A stretch of DNA of 64,000 nucleotides from Rhodoblastus sp. (GCF_019449565.1 NZ_JAGRPM010000030.1:62001-126000); one strand, 5' to 3'. Shown: positions 18,824 to 28,341, numbered from the stretch's first letter. The notes: generated from the sequence alone by a model not told the origin. Program-made: numbers and translations.

Positions 18824-20005
18824 TCAGTCAAGGCGGGGCCGCAGCAAAGCCGGGCCATAGGCGAGGGCGAACCCCAGAAAGGCCGCCACCCAGGCGAAGG
18901 CGGCGACATGGAGCAGGACGAAACTGGCCTGCGGCGCCAGGGCCGCGCCAATCCGAGTCGCTGCGGCGAGCAGCACGGCGGCATAAACGAATTTCGTTCC
19001 CCATCCCGCATGAAGCGGGCGCCCGGTATGGCCAAGGCTGGCGCGGGTCATCACGGCGAGCGTCATGCCGCCGATGGCGCCCACACCCCAAGCGTGGATT
19101 CCGGCGCTCGGCGCCACCGCCGGAACAAAGGCGGCCAGTCCGCTCAGGACAAAGCCGATTGGCACGAAAAGAAATGCGAGGTGGAGGATCGCCACCAAAG
19201 GCTCGCCCGAAGCGCGCTCGCCCGCCCAGCGCGCGAGCCGCGCGACATTCAGCAGGCCAGCGGCGATCAGGGCCAGTCCAACCGCCCTGCTTTCCGGCGC
19301 CAAGACCCAGCCAACCAGCGCGGCCACCGAAAGCGCAATGCAAATTCCGTCGAAGCGCGCGAAGGTCTGCGGCAGGCGCCCTTCTCCGCGGCGTTGCAGA
19401 AATGTGTGGGTGAAGCTCGGCACGATGCGGCCGCCGATCAGCATGATGAGCGCGACGATGACGGCGAGCGCAAAGCGCCGGCCATGGGCGGCGTCGCCGG
19501 TCAGATGGGCCTCGATATGAAAGACAGCATTTGCGACGAGCAGCAGCGTGACGACGATCAGCACCCGCAGATTGCGCTTGTTTTTGCCCGCGAGGATTTC
19601 GCGCGCCATGGCCGCGCAAAGCAGCGCGAGAAAGGCGCAATCGACCAGCGCCGCCAACGCCCAGCCGATCTGGCCCGATAGAACGACGGCCACACGCCCG
19701 GCGAGCCAAACCGAAAAGAGCAGCAGAAGCGGACGCCCCTGCAACGGCAGGCGCCCGGTCCAGTTCGGCACGGCGGTCAGCAGGAAGCCCGCCACGACGG
19801 CGGCGCCAAAGCCGAACACCGCCTCATGCGCATGCCAATCCATGGGCTGGAAGGCGTTGGCGAGGGTCAATTCGCCGAAATATTGCGGCAGCCAGACCAT
19901 GACCGCGACGACCGCCCATAATGCGCCGGCAAGAAAGAACGGCCGGAAGCCGTAACTGAACAAGGCGGGACCAACATAGAGACGGCGGCTTCTGACTTCG
20001 GACAT
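18824..20005 (-). CDS. nnrS: NnrS family heme-copper membrane protein
   Basis: The 393-residue protein has about twelve hydrophobic segments. It starts with the diagnostic LFSYGFRPFFLAGALWA, followed by MDWHAHEAVFGFGAAVVAGF and TAVPNWTGR, and later GGRIVPSFT and HAWGVGAIGGMTLAVMTRA. These His-rich signatures define NnrS, which protects against nitric oxide stress in denitrifiers and relatives. No nitrite or NO reductase genes are in the window. Its partner is the hemerythrin gene directly downstream. Confidence 0.9.
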   Translation of the reverse strand: MSEVRSRRLYVGPALFSYGFRPFFLAGALWAVVAVMVWLPQYFGELTLANAFQPMDWHAHEAVFGFGAAVVAGFLLTAVPNWTGRLPLQGRPLLLLFSVWLAGRVAVVLSGQIGWALAALVDCAFLALLCAAMAREILAGKNKRNLRVLIVVTLLLVANAVFHIEAHLTGDAAHGRRFALAVIVALIMLIGGRIVPSFTHTFLQRRGEGRLPQTFARFDGICIALSVAALVGWVLAPESRAVGLALIAAGLLNVARLARWAGERASGEPLVAILHLAFLFVPIGFVLSGLAAFVPAVAPSAGIHAWGVGAIGGMTLAVMTRASLGHTGRPLHAGWGTKFVYAAVLLAAATRIGAALAPQASFVLLHVAAFAWVAAFLGFALAYGPALLRPRLD

Positions 20006-20141
20006 GAGGGTTCCCTGCTTTGCGCTCCCTTTGCTAGACCTGCACGCGCGCCTCGACTTTGCGCGCTGTCAAACAACCGGCGCTTTCGGGTTTCCTTGGC
20101 GCGTCTCACGGAGCCTCGGCGGTGAAGCGCCCCGTCCTGCC

Positions 20142-22166
20142 TCAGGACTGCAGCACATAACTCCCCGGCGCCGCCTCAAGAACCGGATAGCCCTTGTCCT
20201 TCGCGCCCAGTGGAGGCGGCGCGGCGCGGCCGCGCGATTGCCGCGCCAACCAGCCCGCCCATTCCGGCCACCATGAGCCCTGCTCGACCTTGGCGGCGTC
20301 GCGCCAGCTATCGGGACTGGCATATTGCGCGCCCGCAGGGCGGTGCGATATGCGATAGCTGCGGCCTTGATGGCCCGGCTCGCTGACGATCCCCGCGTTG
20401 TGCCCGCCGCTGGTCAGCACGAAGGTCGTGTCGACGTCCTCCAGCAGGTTGATCTTGTAGACCGAGCGCCATGGCGCGACATGGTCCTTTTCCGTCGCGA
20501 CCACGAACAGCGGCGCGCGAATGTCGCCGAGAGAGATGGGTTCGCCGCCCTCGACCCTGTAGCGCCCCTCGAACAGGTCGTTGTTGAGGAACAGCCGGCG
20601 CAGATATTCGCTGTGCATGCGATAGGGCAAGCGGGTTCCGTCGGCGTTCCACGCCATGAGATCGTTCATCGGCGCCCGGCGGCCCAACAAATATTCCTGC
20701 ACGATACGCGATCCGATCAAGTCGTTCGACCGCAACAGCTGGAAGGTTCCGGCCATCTGTTTGGAATCGAGATAGCCCTGCTCCCACATGACGTCTTCGA
20801 GGAAGCTCAACTGGCTGTCGTCGATGAACAGGGTCAACTCGCCGGCTTCGGTGAAATCCGTCTGCGCCGCGAAGAGAGTCACGGAATTGAGCGCCTCGCT
20901 GCCCTGCTCGGCGAGCCAGGCGGCTGCGATCGACAACAGCGTTCCGCCGAGGCAATAGCCGACTGCATCGACCTGTTCGCCCGGGACGATGGCCTGGATG
21001 GCCTTGAGAGCCTCCAGCACGCCGAGGCGCAGATAATCGTCGAAGCCGAGATCGCGGTCCTCGGCGTCCGGATTGCGCCAGGAAATCATGAAGACCGTAT
21101 GGCCGCGGTCGACCAGATATTTGACCAGAGAATTCCCCGGCGAAAGATCGAGAATGTAATATTTCATGATCCAGGCCGGGACGAACAGCACCGGCTCGGC
21201 CTGAACCTCCGCTGTCGTCGGCTTATACTGAATGAGTTCGATCAGCCGATTGCGATAGACCACCACGCCAGGCGTCACGGCGACCGCTTCCCCGGGGCGG
21301 AATTTCTCGGCGCCAATCGGCGGCTTGCCGCCCGACTCCCGCTCCCAGTCCGCCCAGAAATTCATCGCGCCGCGAATGAGGTTCTGCCCGCCCTCCGCGA
21401 GCGTGGCCTGAAGAACGTCGGGATTGGCGCCAATGAAATTGACCGGCGAGACCGTGTCGAGCGCCTGCCGCCCCATGAAATTGACGACCTGCTCGTGATG
21501 CGGCGAGACGCCGCCGATGCCGGTCGTCGCGTTGTGCCACCATTGCTGGTTGAGCAAAAACCATTGCTGGAAGAAGCAGAACGGCGGCTTGTTCCAAGCC
21601 TCGCTCTTGAACCGCGAATCCTGCGGCAAGGGCTCGATGCAGGGTTCGCCAGCGGCGTTGCCGCCGGCGCTCACAACATGGCTCACGACATGGTTGGCGA
21701 ACCGGATGGCCTTGCGAAGCCCTTTTTGCGCCAACTGCTGCTGCTTGGCCGGCGACGCCAGAAGATGCAACGCCCAGTCGGCATAGGCGAGCCACAGTGA
21801 CGCCGGAGACAGCCCCATCGTATAGCGCGCGAGGCCCGCGTGAAGAAGGCGATCGAGCGCGGCCGGGGGGTCGGCAGCTTCCGTTCCGGCGGCGGGCGGC
21901 GGGACGCTCCGCTCCAGCGATTTGACGGCCACATTGGTCGCAGGAATGGCGAGGGACCCGGCGACGGGAGGCGATCGCCGGATGGGTGCGAGCGCGCCGC
22001 CGACGGCAGCCTTCTCAGGCGCGCCTGGCTGGATCGCCTCCGCAATTGCGCTTTCTGGCGCGGACGCCTTCGGCGGGGTCTTGGTCACAGTAGGCTGCCG
22101 CCGTGTTGTCCGCGCCGTGCTTTTCGGTGCGCTCCTGTCAGCGTTTCCGGTCGGTTTCCGCATCAT
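20142..22166 (-). CDS. phaC: Class I poly(3-hydroxyalkanoate) synthase PhaC
   Basis: The 674-residue enzyme polymerises (R)-3-hydroxyacyl-CoA into storage polyester at the granule surface. It has the PhaC N-terminal domain (with FNPWWW-like FLLNQQWWHNATTG), the lipase-like box GYCLGG with the catalytic Cys at about residue 404, and a late His in TSGGHNAGIVSEPGHQGRSY. The first 110 residues are a Lys/Pro/Ala-rich disordered extension, longer than in most class I enzymes. I chose ATG 22166, which has GCGGAGTC upstream; an extension to 22316 is not supported. A phasin gene occurs separately at 59068, and no phaA/phaB is in view. Confidence 0.92.
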   Translation of the reverse strand: MMRKPTGNADRSAPKSTARTTRRQPTVTKTPPKASAPESAIAEAIQPGAPEKAAVGGALAPIRRSPPVAGSLAIPATNVAVKSLERSVPPPAAGTEAADPPAALDRLLHAGLARYTMGLSPASLWLAYADWALHLLASPAKQQQLAQKGLRKAIRFANHVVSHVVSAGGNAAGEPCIEPLPQDSRFKSEAWNKPPFCFFQQWFLLNQQWWHNATTGIGGVSPHHEQVVNFMGRQALDTVSPVNFIGANPDVLQATLAEGGQNLIRGAMNFWADWERESGGKPPIGAEKFRPGEAVAVTPGVVVYRNRLIELIQYKPTTAEVQAEPVLFVPAWIMKYYILDLSPGNSLVKYLVDRGHTVFMISWRNPDAEDRDLGFDDYLRLGVLEALKAIQAIVPGEQVDAVGYCLGGTLLSIAAAWLAEQGSEALNSVTLFAAQTDFTEAGELTLFIDDSQLSFLEDVMWEQGYLDSKQMAGTFQLLRSNDLIGSRIVQEYLLGRRAPMNDLMAWNADGTRLPYRMHSEYLRRLFLNNDLFEGRYRVEGGEPISLGDIRAPLFVVATEKDHVAPWRSVYKINLLEDVDTTFVLTSGGHNAGIVSEPGHQGRSYRISHRPAGAQYASPDSWRDAAKVEQGSWWPEWAGWLARQSRGRAAPPPLGAKDKGYPVLEAAPGSYVLQS

Positions 22167-22480
22167 TATGACTCCGCCATGCCTGCGCCATCGCCGCGCA
22201 AGAAAGTTGGCGAGCGACCTTCGGCCCGGTCCATACCACGCAAGGCCTTCATGCGCCGCACGCCGCGCGCCGGGATCCCAGCATGTTTGGGCGACACCGG
22301 CAATAAGGCGGATCAAATTCGATCGGCGTCACGGCGCGCCGCTGACATCAGCGAATAGCCGCTCGCACATCGTAGCGAGGGCGAAACAAGCGCCGCCCTA
22401 AAAAGCAATGGCGACGCCGAAATCTCCGGCGCCGCCATTGGCTCATGAAATTTACCGGGACCGCGAGAGGCGCCCGCTGG
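22167..22480. other. Intergenic region between phaC and the export lipoprotein gene
   Basis: This 314-base gap precedes phaC (read leftward) and follows the stop of the export gene. It contains the terminator at 22400-22440 and, by position, must hold the phaC promoter. I see no convincing gene. Confidence 0.5.
22400..22440 (-). terminator. Intrinsic terminator of the export lipoprotein gene
   Basis: Read on the minus strand, two 8-base arms (CAATGGCG/CGCCATTG) extend inward with a further CGCCG/CGGCG pair across one mismatch, around a 7-base loop, and are followed at once by TTTTTA. It lies 41 bases past the stop of the gene at 22481. Confidence 0.7.
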
Positions 22481-23692
22481 TCAGCGGAGGTAGTTCGCGG
22501 CCTCGCTGGCGTTCAAGACGGAATAGCTTGAAAGGGCCACGATCGACAGCACCTTCTGGATATCCGAATGGATCGATTCGGAGACGAAGATGACGTCGCG
22601 ATTCCGCATGTTGTAAAGATTCGCGAGATAGAACCCTTCGGCGGACGAGAAATCGACGCGGTAAACAGTCGGGATGAGATCCGATTTGAACCTGCTCACA
22701 TCGACGCCCAGAGAACTGAGCAAGGCAGGCTTTTCGAAGCGGAACAGGAAAACCTCGCCCGCATTGGCGCGCGTCGTGTCGAGCCAGCCCGCCTTCGCAA
22801 GGGCCTCGGTCATCGACATATTTTCAAGTTCGAAGGTGAACCGGCGGTTGTTGACGCCGCCGACGACGCCCGGGCTTGTGGAGCCCAGAACCATATAGAA
22901 TTTCGGCACATGCGAAAGATACACGACGTCGCCCGGCGCGAGCGGCACGTCCTGCCCGGGATCCCGCACCACCGCCTGGAAATCCGCCATGTGAGCGACG
23001 CCATTGCGCTGCAGGTTCACGACGGTTTCGTAACCCGGGCTCTTTGGACCTCCCGCCCTGGCGATCGCGCCGCTGAGACGAATGCCGCCCGGGTCCATCG
23101 AGAACCGCGTCGCCGAGCCGACATCGCCGAGAACGCTGATGGCGTTGCCGCGATGTTCAACCACGGTCACGACAACCTGCGGGTCGATCGCGCGCTGTTT
23201 GAGCTTGCTGGTGATCTCAGCGGCCACCGCCTTGGGCGTGCGGCCGACGACGCGAACGGCGCCCTGCACATAGGGGACGTTGATATTGCCGTCCCGATCG
23301 ACCTGCTGATTGGGAATCTGCACGTAATTGTTCGAACGGGTCGGGCTGTCCTTGGGCAGGAACGGCCCGCCCGACTCCGCCTCGAACACCGTGACGGAGA
23401 CGACGTCGCCATAGCCAATGCTGACGTCTCGATCCGCCGCGACCTTGCCCAGCCCGGAAAAGCGGCGCACCGAATCGTAAGAGAACTTGTTCGCCGCCTT
23501 CACCGTTTCCGCGTTCAGGTCGACCTGCACATAATCGATCTTTTCCGAAGGGTCGGCGACCAGGGCCGTAGCCCCGCCCGTGACCGCGCCAGCCCGAGGG
23601 CCGTCTTTGGGGATTGCGCCACACCCCGCAAGGGAAGCCGAAACCATGGCGGCCAGCGCCAATTTACGCATAGATTTACTCTGCAAGTTCAT
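22481..23692 (-). CDS. Outer-membrane polysaccharide export lipoprotein (Wza/GumB-like)
   Basis: The 403-residue protein begins with a lipoprotein signal whose lipobox is SLAGC (Cys about 24). It then has the Poly_export domain (VSIGYGDVVSVTVFEAESGG, followed by VDRDGNINVPYVQGAVRVVG) and two SLBB-like regions (VVEHRGNAISVLGDVG and FYMVLGSTSPG). Such proteins form the outer-membrane channel for exopolysaccharide working with a Wzc-type co-polymerase, here the gene at 39270. The start at 23692 has CTGGAGC upstream. It forms its own transcription unit, with a terminator after it and a 425-base upstream gap. Confidence 0.9.
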   Translation of the reverse strand: MNLQSKSMRKLALAAMVSASLAGCGAIPKDGPRAGAVTGGATALVADPSEKIDYVQVDLNAETVKAANKFSYDSVRRFSGLGKVAADRDVSIGYGDVVSVTVFEAESGGPFLPKDSPTRSNNYVQIPNQQVDRDGNINVPYVQGAVRVVGRTPKAVAAEITSKLKQRAIDPQVVVTVVEHRGNAISVLGDVGSATRFSMDPGGIRLSGAIARAGGPKSPGYETVVNLQRNGVAHMADFQAVVRDPGQDVPLAPGDVVYLSHVPKFYMVLGSTSPGVVGGVNNRRFTFELENMSMTEALAKAGWLDTTRANAGEVFLFRFEKPALLSSLGVDVSRFKSDLIPTVYRVDFSSAEGFYLANLYNMRNRDVIFVSESIHSDIQKVLSIVALSSYSVLNASEAANYLR

Positions 23693-24117
23693 GCTCCAGC
23701 GAACGCCGTTCCCAAAGATCGCAGATAGCTCAGATTTAATAGATCGTTAATAAAAGAGCGCCCCTGAGTCAACAACTCCACAGCTCAGAATCAATAATTC
23801 TCTGACTGTGTTGATTCTGCAACGCCGTTCAAAATCGATTAAAATCTAATCGAACACCTGCTCTTGATAAGGCGTTATTCTTGAATCCGCGCCATTTTGG
23901 CGCTGTCACTGCAGCTTCATTGTTCAATTTGCTCTCATGCGGCGCGACAGAGGCTGCAATTGCTATTGTTCGCAGCGGCAATTCGGTCCTGCGGCCGGCG
24001 CGATGCGTTTCGCCACGACGCCAACGGCCGGACCGAAAGACGGCGTGAACGCCATCTTCCGACCAGCCTGCTCAACCCGGTGGCGGCGCGAAGGCGCCCC
24101 ACTTCATCAGGAAAAGT
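23693..24117. other. Intergenic promoter region of the export lipoprotein gene
   Basis: This 425-base gap is AT-rich near the export gene (about 23720-23880) and GC-rich beyond. It holds the inverted repeat at 23786-23819. I see no gene with a convincing start. Confidence 0.45.
23786..23819. promoter_or_regulatory. Inverted repeat, possible operator
   Basis: Perfect 9-base arms CAGAATCAA and TTGATTCTG are separated by 16 bases, giving a spacing near two helical turns. It lies about 94-127 bases upstream of the export lipoprotein start, in its AT-rich leader. The shape suits a dimeric regulator, but no regulator can be named. Confidence 0.4.
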
Positions 24118-25401
24118 TCAGACGAAGGAAAACTGCAACGACGCGTGCGCCGTGCTGCCATAGAGATTGGTCGCCGTAACGCCAATATTGTGGACGCCGT
24201 CCGTCAAATTTGAAGTCTGATAGGAATAATAGCCTGACGAATTGGACGTCACGGCGCCGATCGCATTGGAGCCGTCATAGATCTGGACGGCCGTATTTGG
24301 GCTGGTCCATCCGATGATATCCGGCGCGACCGAGTAGACGCCATTGGTTCCCTGCCCCGCCATATATTGAATCATTTCATTGATCGAGTTTTGCGTTTTC
24401 CAGAGCTGAAACGCGACGGAGGCGGAACCGCTATTGCCATAGGAATTGGTCTCCGCCGCCTTGATGTTGTGATAGCCATTCGCGAGCGACGAGCCGTCAA
24501 AGGTCCACACGCCATTGGCGTCAGCCGTAACCGTCGCCACCACCGCGGCGCCGTCATAAAGGGTCACGGCGGAGTTTGCGTCCGCCTTGCCCGTCAGGTT
24601 CGGGTTATAAGTATAGGCCAGACCATTGACCGTTTGCCCGGTCTGGTTAGCCAGCGCGACCGTTACGCCCGGGACCGGAGCCGTGGTCGCATAGGTCACC
24701 CCGAAATTGGTCATAGTCCACGAACCGCTGCCGCTGCTCGTTTCCACCCCTGTCGCCAGGCCATTGAAATAGAGGGAACTGCTCAGGCCAGCGTTATCCA
24801 CCAGATATTGCAGCATGGTTTTGACGTTGATCGCGCCGGATGTGACGTCCGCGCCATTCGCGGGCATGAAAATATAATCGGGCAATCCGGCGCTGTCCGT
24901 CCCTTGGGCGACCTTCCAGGTGATGCCGTAAATCGTGATTGTGCCCAAAGCTTTCAGCGAAGAAACCCACGCTTGCGAATCGGACGGAGAATAAAAGAAT
25001 ATTTCGACTTCCGCTGCGTTCGTCGAGTTGTTGCCCGCAACGCTCGTCAGAAATATGTCGGTAATAACGTTAAATCCTTGCAGATCGCCTGACATGGTGA
25101 AGTTGATACCCTCAACCAATGTCGTAAGATCGCTGATGCGACTGGAAGGAACAAATTTCGCCGTTGACGTATTATAGTAGTTGCCGTAATCGATAGCCAT
25201 GAATGATTTGATTTTCTGGACACTTGCTGTTGGAAACCTCCAATTTGCAGTCACGCTGGAGAGCAGAGATCCGGACTGAAACTGCATTGATTCAGTATAA
25301 TCTGTTCCGTAAACGAACGAGCCTACGTTGAACGCCGAGATATTAACTGTATAAGAACCTGAATTATAGGAGTTATTATCATAAAGTGTCGACGTCGCCA
25401 T
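24118..25401 (-). CDS. GH12-like domain protein with C-terminal Ig-like repeats
   Basis: The 427-residue acidic, Ser/Thr/Asn-rich protein lacks a signal peptide, as type I-secreted proteins often do. Residues about 60-240 form a beta-jelly-roll-like domain that I read as glycoside hydrolase family 12-like. FTMSGDLQGFNVITDIFLT is followed by EVEIFF (candidate nucleophile Glu131) and GLATGVETSSG (candidate acid/base Glu220), the order seen in GH12 glucanases. Residues 245-427 hold two Ig-like repeats (ADANGVWTFDGSSLANGYHN; TSNSSGYYSYQTSNLTDGVH). The secreted protein at 46062 carries the same domain. GAGGAG precedes the start. The enzyme assignment is inference; a carbohydrate-binding role is also possible. 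Confidence 0.6.
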   Translation of the reverse strand: MATSTLYDNNSYNSGSYTVNISAFNVGSFVYGTDYTESMQFQSGSLLSSVTANWRFPTASVQKIKSFMAIDYGNYYNTSTAKFVPSSRISDLTTLVEGINFTMSGDLQGFNVITDIFLTSVAGNNSTNAAEVEIFFYSPSDSQAWVSSLKALGTITIYGITWKVAQGTDSAGLPDYIFMPANGADVTSGAINVKTMLQYLVDNAGLSSSLYFNGLATGVETSSGSGSWTMTNFGVTYATTAPVPGVTVALANQTGQTVNGLAYTYNPNLTGKADANSAVTLYDGAAVVATVTADANGVWTFDGSSLANGYHNIKAAETNSYGNSGSASVAFQLWKTQNSINEMIQYMAGQGTNGVYSVAPDIIGWTSPNTAVQIYDGSNAIGAVTSNSSGYYSYQTSNLTDGVHNIGVTATNLYGSTAHASLQFSFV

Positions 25402-25962
25402 TGAAAGCTCCTCATTCCCATTTCAATATGAGCCTAACGGCTATTCATCTTTTTAACGTCGATACATGAACTAAAAATTGAGCAGTTATTTCATCGAGGA
25501 ACGATGAACACCTTTAAACCTAATTGAGTTTTTTTTAGTGAAAGCATTGCCATTGCCTCCACGTTTCAAGCCAGGTTTATTCTGGGACCAACCCGATAGG
25601 GTCACGATTGGCGCCAATAGCCAAAACTTGATCGCCTGCGCTGATTTCCGCGACAAGAAGCGCCCAGCAGCCGCGGCCGGGCCATGCCCTCGCCCGCCGG
25701 GAATAGGCCAAAGTGATCGCTCGCCAAACTGGGCCAAAATAGGGCAGGATCGCCATATTTTCTTGGCCCCTACGAGCAGCCGACAAAGCCATGACGAAAT
25801 CCTGGCTGGCTACGACCGGAGAAGGCCGCATTGCGCCAGCTTCGCGAAAGTCTGGTCGAATATTTTGATCGCGCGAACGAAGCGTTGGGCATTGCGGCGA
25901 CAGATCAGCGCCATGCCGTCCCTTCCGGATTGCGACCCCGGCATTGAAAGAGCGGGATAACC
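25402..25962. other. Intergenic region upstream of the GH12-like/Ig gene
   Basis: The first 150 bases are AT-rich, with runs such as TTTTTTTT near 25529, and probably carry the promoter of the leftward gene. The rest, to 25962, is GC-rich and has open frames on both strands whose composition does not look coding. I assign no gene there. Confidence 0.4.
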
Positions 25963-26130
25963 ATGGGAAGCGTTACGCACGAAGCCAGACTGTCGAAAAC
26001 CGAACCTTCAGGACGAAGCCGAAGGCGGGGCCGGATTCGCTGGCATGTTCTCGCGGCCTGGATCATCGTCATCGCACTGAGCGTCGCCTTCTGGACTTAC
26101 GCGGCTCGATTAACCGACATCATCCGGTAG
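25963..26130 (+). CDS. Putative 55-residue single-pass membrane protein
   Basis: A short frame from ATG 25963 to TAG 26130 encodes a basic N-terminal part (SGRSRRRGRIRWH) followed by one clear hydrophobic segment (VLAAWIIVIALSVAFWTYAA, residues 29-48) and a short tail. The basic side next to the helix is the expected inside-positive arrangement. Upstream GAAAGAGCGGGA is a weak ribosome-binding site. Its position beside the priming transferase gene suggests an exopolysaccharide link but does not prove it. No family is recognised. Confidence 0.42.
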   Translation: MGSVTHEARLSKTEPSGRSRRRGRIRWHVLAAWIIVIALSVAFWTYAARLTDIIR

Positions 26131-26164
26131 AACGCCATGTCATGGACGACGAACTGCCGCCAGA

Positions 26165-27622
26165 TCAGTAAGCCGCCGGATCATAAACCAGCAACAGCGC
26201 CGTACGCAGAATGATCTTGATGTCGAGCCAGGTCGACCAGTTGTCGATATAATCGATGTCATACTCGACCCGCTTCTGGACCTTTTCCACAGTGTCGAGT
26301 TCGCCACGGCAGCCACTCACCTGGGCGAGCCCGGTGAGGCCCGGCTTGACACGATGTCGCGCGGCGTAGCCATCGGCGATATCCCACAGGTCACGCCCTT
26401 CAGTTCTGGTCAGCAAAGCGTGCGGACGGGGACCGACGACCGACATGTCGCCGCGCAGGACGTTCAGGAATTGCGGCAACTCGTCGAGACTGGTGCGCCG
26501 GATGAAACGGCCCACGCGCGTCACGCGATCGTCGTTGCGCGCCGTTTGACGGCTCGCATGGGCGTCGGACGCATGAGTGTACATCGAGCGGAATTTCAGC
26601 AGTTCGAATTGCTTGCCGTTGAACCCGACCCGCTTTTGCCGAAACAGCGCCGGCCCTTCACTCTCAAACTTGACCGCCATGGCCACCAGCGCGAACACAG
26701 GGGCAATGAACAGCAGGATCGCGGACGCCGCGAATATGTCCTGCGCACGCTTCAAGAGCAGGCTCCAGCCATTGATCGGCCGGTCGCCGGCGCGCAGAGC
26801 GACGCGATCGCCAATGACGCCCACGCCGAGCTGGTGGGCGCGAATGCGGCCGTCGCCGGGCAGAATGAAAATTTCCGTCGAGAACTGGCGCAGCTGCAAA
26901 AGTTTCTGCAGGATGACCGGCGCATCGACCCAGGGTGTCACGATATAGATCTGGTCGATCTCCTCGCGCGCAATCGATTCCGAGATCGCGTCAAGCTCCT
27001 CCAGACGCGCGAGTTGCAGGCTATGAGCGACCTGCGTCATGCCTCCGCTGGCTTTGCGCAGCTCCGAACGGGTCAAGGGCTTGGAGAAAACGCCGACCGA
27101 CAGAGCCCGGAAGACATAATCCCCTTTCGCAAACCGCCGCCGCAGATTGGCCAGCAGAGCGAGCCGGAAAGCGGGCATGATCGCGCAACTCAGGACCACC
27201 CAGGAGAAGAACCAGACGCGCGAAAAACTCTGCGTGGTCTTCGTCGCGGCGCCAATCGCGATCAGGATGACGAAGGTCGCTGCGAGCGCCGCCGCCAGCC
27301 GCCGCAATGTGAAGCCTGGCTCCAGAATTCGACGCGCGTTGCAGCCGCCTACGACATAGGTCAACAATAGATAGAGCGCCGCCGCGAGAGCGACGACGAC
27401 AGCCTGCTCATCCGCCATAGGGCTGTACTCGGCGCCCATCGCCATGGCGAGAATCGACGGCAAAAAGCCGCATGTGATGAAAATCACGAAATCGATGGCG
27501 AGGAAGGCGAGAACCAGAGCCTCCGCCGAGATGCGATTCCCTCGGGGCGAGACCATCGGCGACGTCGCGACACCGCTGGCGGCGCGCCTGTCCCGCAATG
27601 CAAAATCAACCATTGGTGGCAT
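26165..27622 (-). CDS. Exopolysaccharide priming polyprenyl-phosphate hexose-1-phosphate transferase
   Basis: This large (about 485-residue) PHPT-type phosphoglycosyltransferase (WcaJ/ExoY superfamily) has four N-terminal helices, a CoA-binding-like middle ([19 protein letters not shown]) and a C-terminal catalytic region. The last includes [60 protein letters not shown] and VVGPRPHA. It transfers a hexose-1-phosphate to undecaprenyl phosphate and so starts each repeat unit. ATG 27622 has AAGGA about ten bases upstream; an in-frame ATG at 27679 lacks one. The gene is transcribed away from the WecG-like gene across a 0.7-kb gap. Confidence 0.9.
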   Translation of the reverse strand: MPPMVDFALRDRRAASGVATSPMVSPRGNRISAEALVLAFLAIDFVIFITCGFLPSILAMAMGAEYSPMADEQAVVVALAAALYLLLTYVVGGCNARRILEPGFTLRRLAAALAATFVILIAIGAATKTTQSFSRVWFFSWVVLSCAIMPAFRLALLANLRRRFAKGDYVFRALSVGVFSKPLTRSELRKASGGMTQVAHSLQLARLEELDAISESIAREEIDQIYIVTPWVDAPVILQKLLQLRQFSTEIFILPGDGRIRAHQLGVGVIGDRVALRAGDRPINGWSLLLKRAQDIFAASAILLFIAPVFALVAMAVKFESEGPALFRQKRVGFNGKQFELLKFRSMYTHASDAHASRQTARNDDRVTRVGRFIRRTSLDELPQFLNVLRGDMSVVGPRPHALLTRTEGRDLWDIADGYAARHRVKPGLTGLAQVSGCRGELDTVEKVQKRVEYDIDYIDNWSTWLDIKIILRTALLLVYDPAAY

Positions 27623-28341
27623 TTCGCTGAATTCCTTATTATGCGCCACCTTAACTCGCCATAAGCCGTAATTCAACATTTATACACGCGCAATTTAAAT
27701 TTAATTATACTCAACTACCTAGATGTGATTTGCCTATTCTTGGTTGCAATGCAGCACCTCAGTGCCGTTAAGGCGGGCGAAACGCCGAAATTAACAGCGT
27801 CGAGGATATTGCGTCCTTGGGGAGCAGCCCCTTGCCCGGGCGCCGAAACATGCGGCGCCCGCCAAAGGAGCCGCCGGACGAAAAAAGAGCCCGAGTGGAG
27901 GCCGCCAATCTGGATGACGCCCCCCCCCTTTTTCAGTTGCGCCGCGCCTGTGACGGATGAAAAGGCCTTCGCCCACGACGAACATCGCCAGCGCGTGGTC
28001 TTTTTTCCGTCACGAAAAATTTGCCTGGCAGGACTGGAAGATAATCAGGCGCGCCGTCGCCGCCGGCCGCCCGGGAATTCGATTCCCCGACAAATGGCGG
28101 AGATTTGGAAGTCGCGCTCTGGACGTGAAGAGACGGCGATAACGCCTGCTGGGAGCGGCGCGGGATAAAAGCAAAGGCTATGAACAGCTTCGTCTCAACA
28201 TGTCGTATATTTAGTCAAATTTGTAATATTTTGACCTTAATAGAGGCTAACTTCAAAGCTTACATTACAGTGATTCCGTGATATGGGAGTACAGCCACAG
28301 TGTGATCAGGGCTTCGACGTTGGCGTGCAGAGGGAGTGAAA
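27623..28341. other. Divergent intergenic region between priming transferase and WecG-like genes
   Basis: Both ends are AT-rich (27640-27790 and 28165-28330), as expected for two outward promoters, with a GC-rich block between. A 61-codon frame at 27957-28142 (plus strand) is possible but has no good ribosome-binding site or recognised product. It holds no RNA gene that I can support. Confidence 0.4.

Noticed and set aside
22167..22316. N-terminal extension of PhaC
   Set aside because: The extension lacks a ribosome-binding site and does not resemble PhaC; the ATG at 22166 has a good site.
25538..25960. A 140-codon plus-strand frame between the GH12-like gene and the small membrane gene
   Set aside because: It has poor composition, no ribosome-binding site and no recognisable feature; it probably arises by chance in GC-rich spacer DNA.
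27957..28142. A 61-codon frame in the divergent gap
   Set aside because: There is no good start signal and no family resemblance; mentioned only as a possibility, not listed as a gene.
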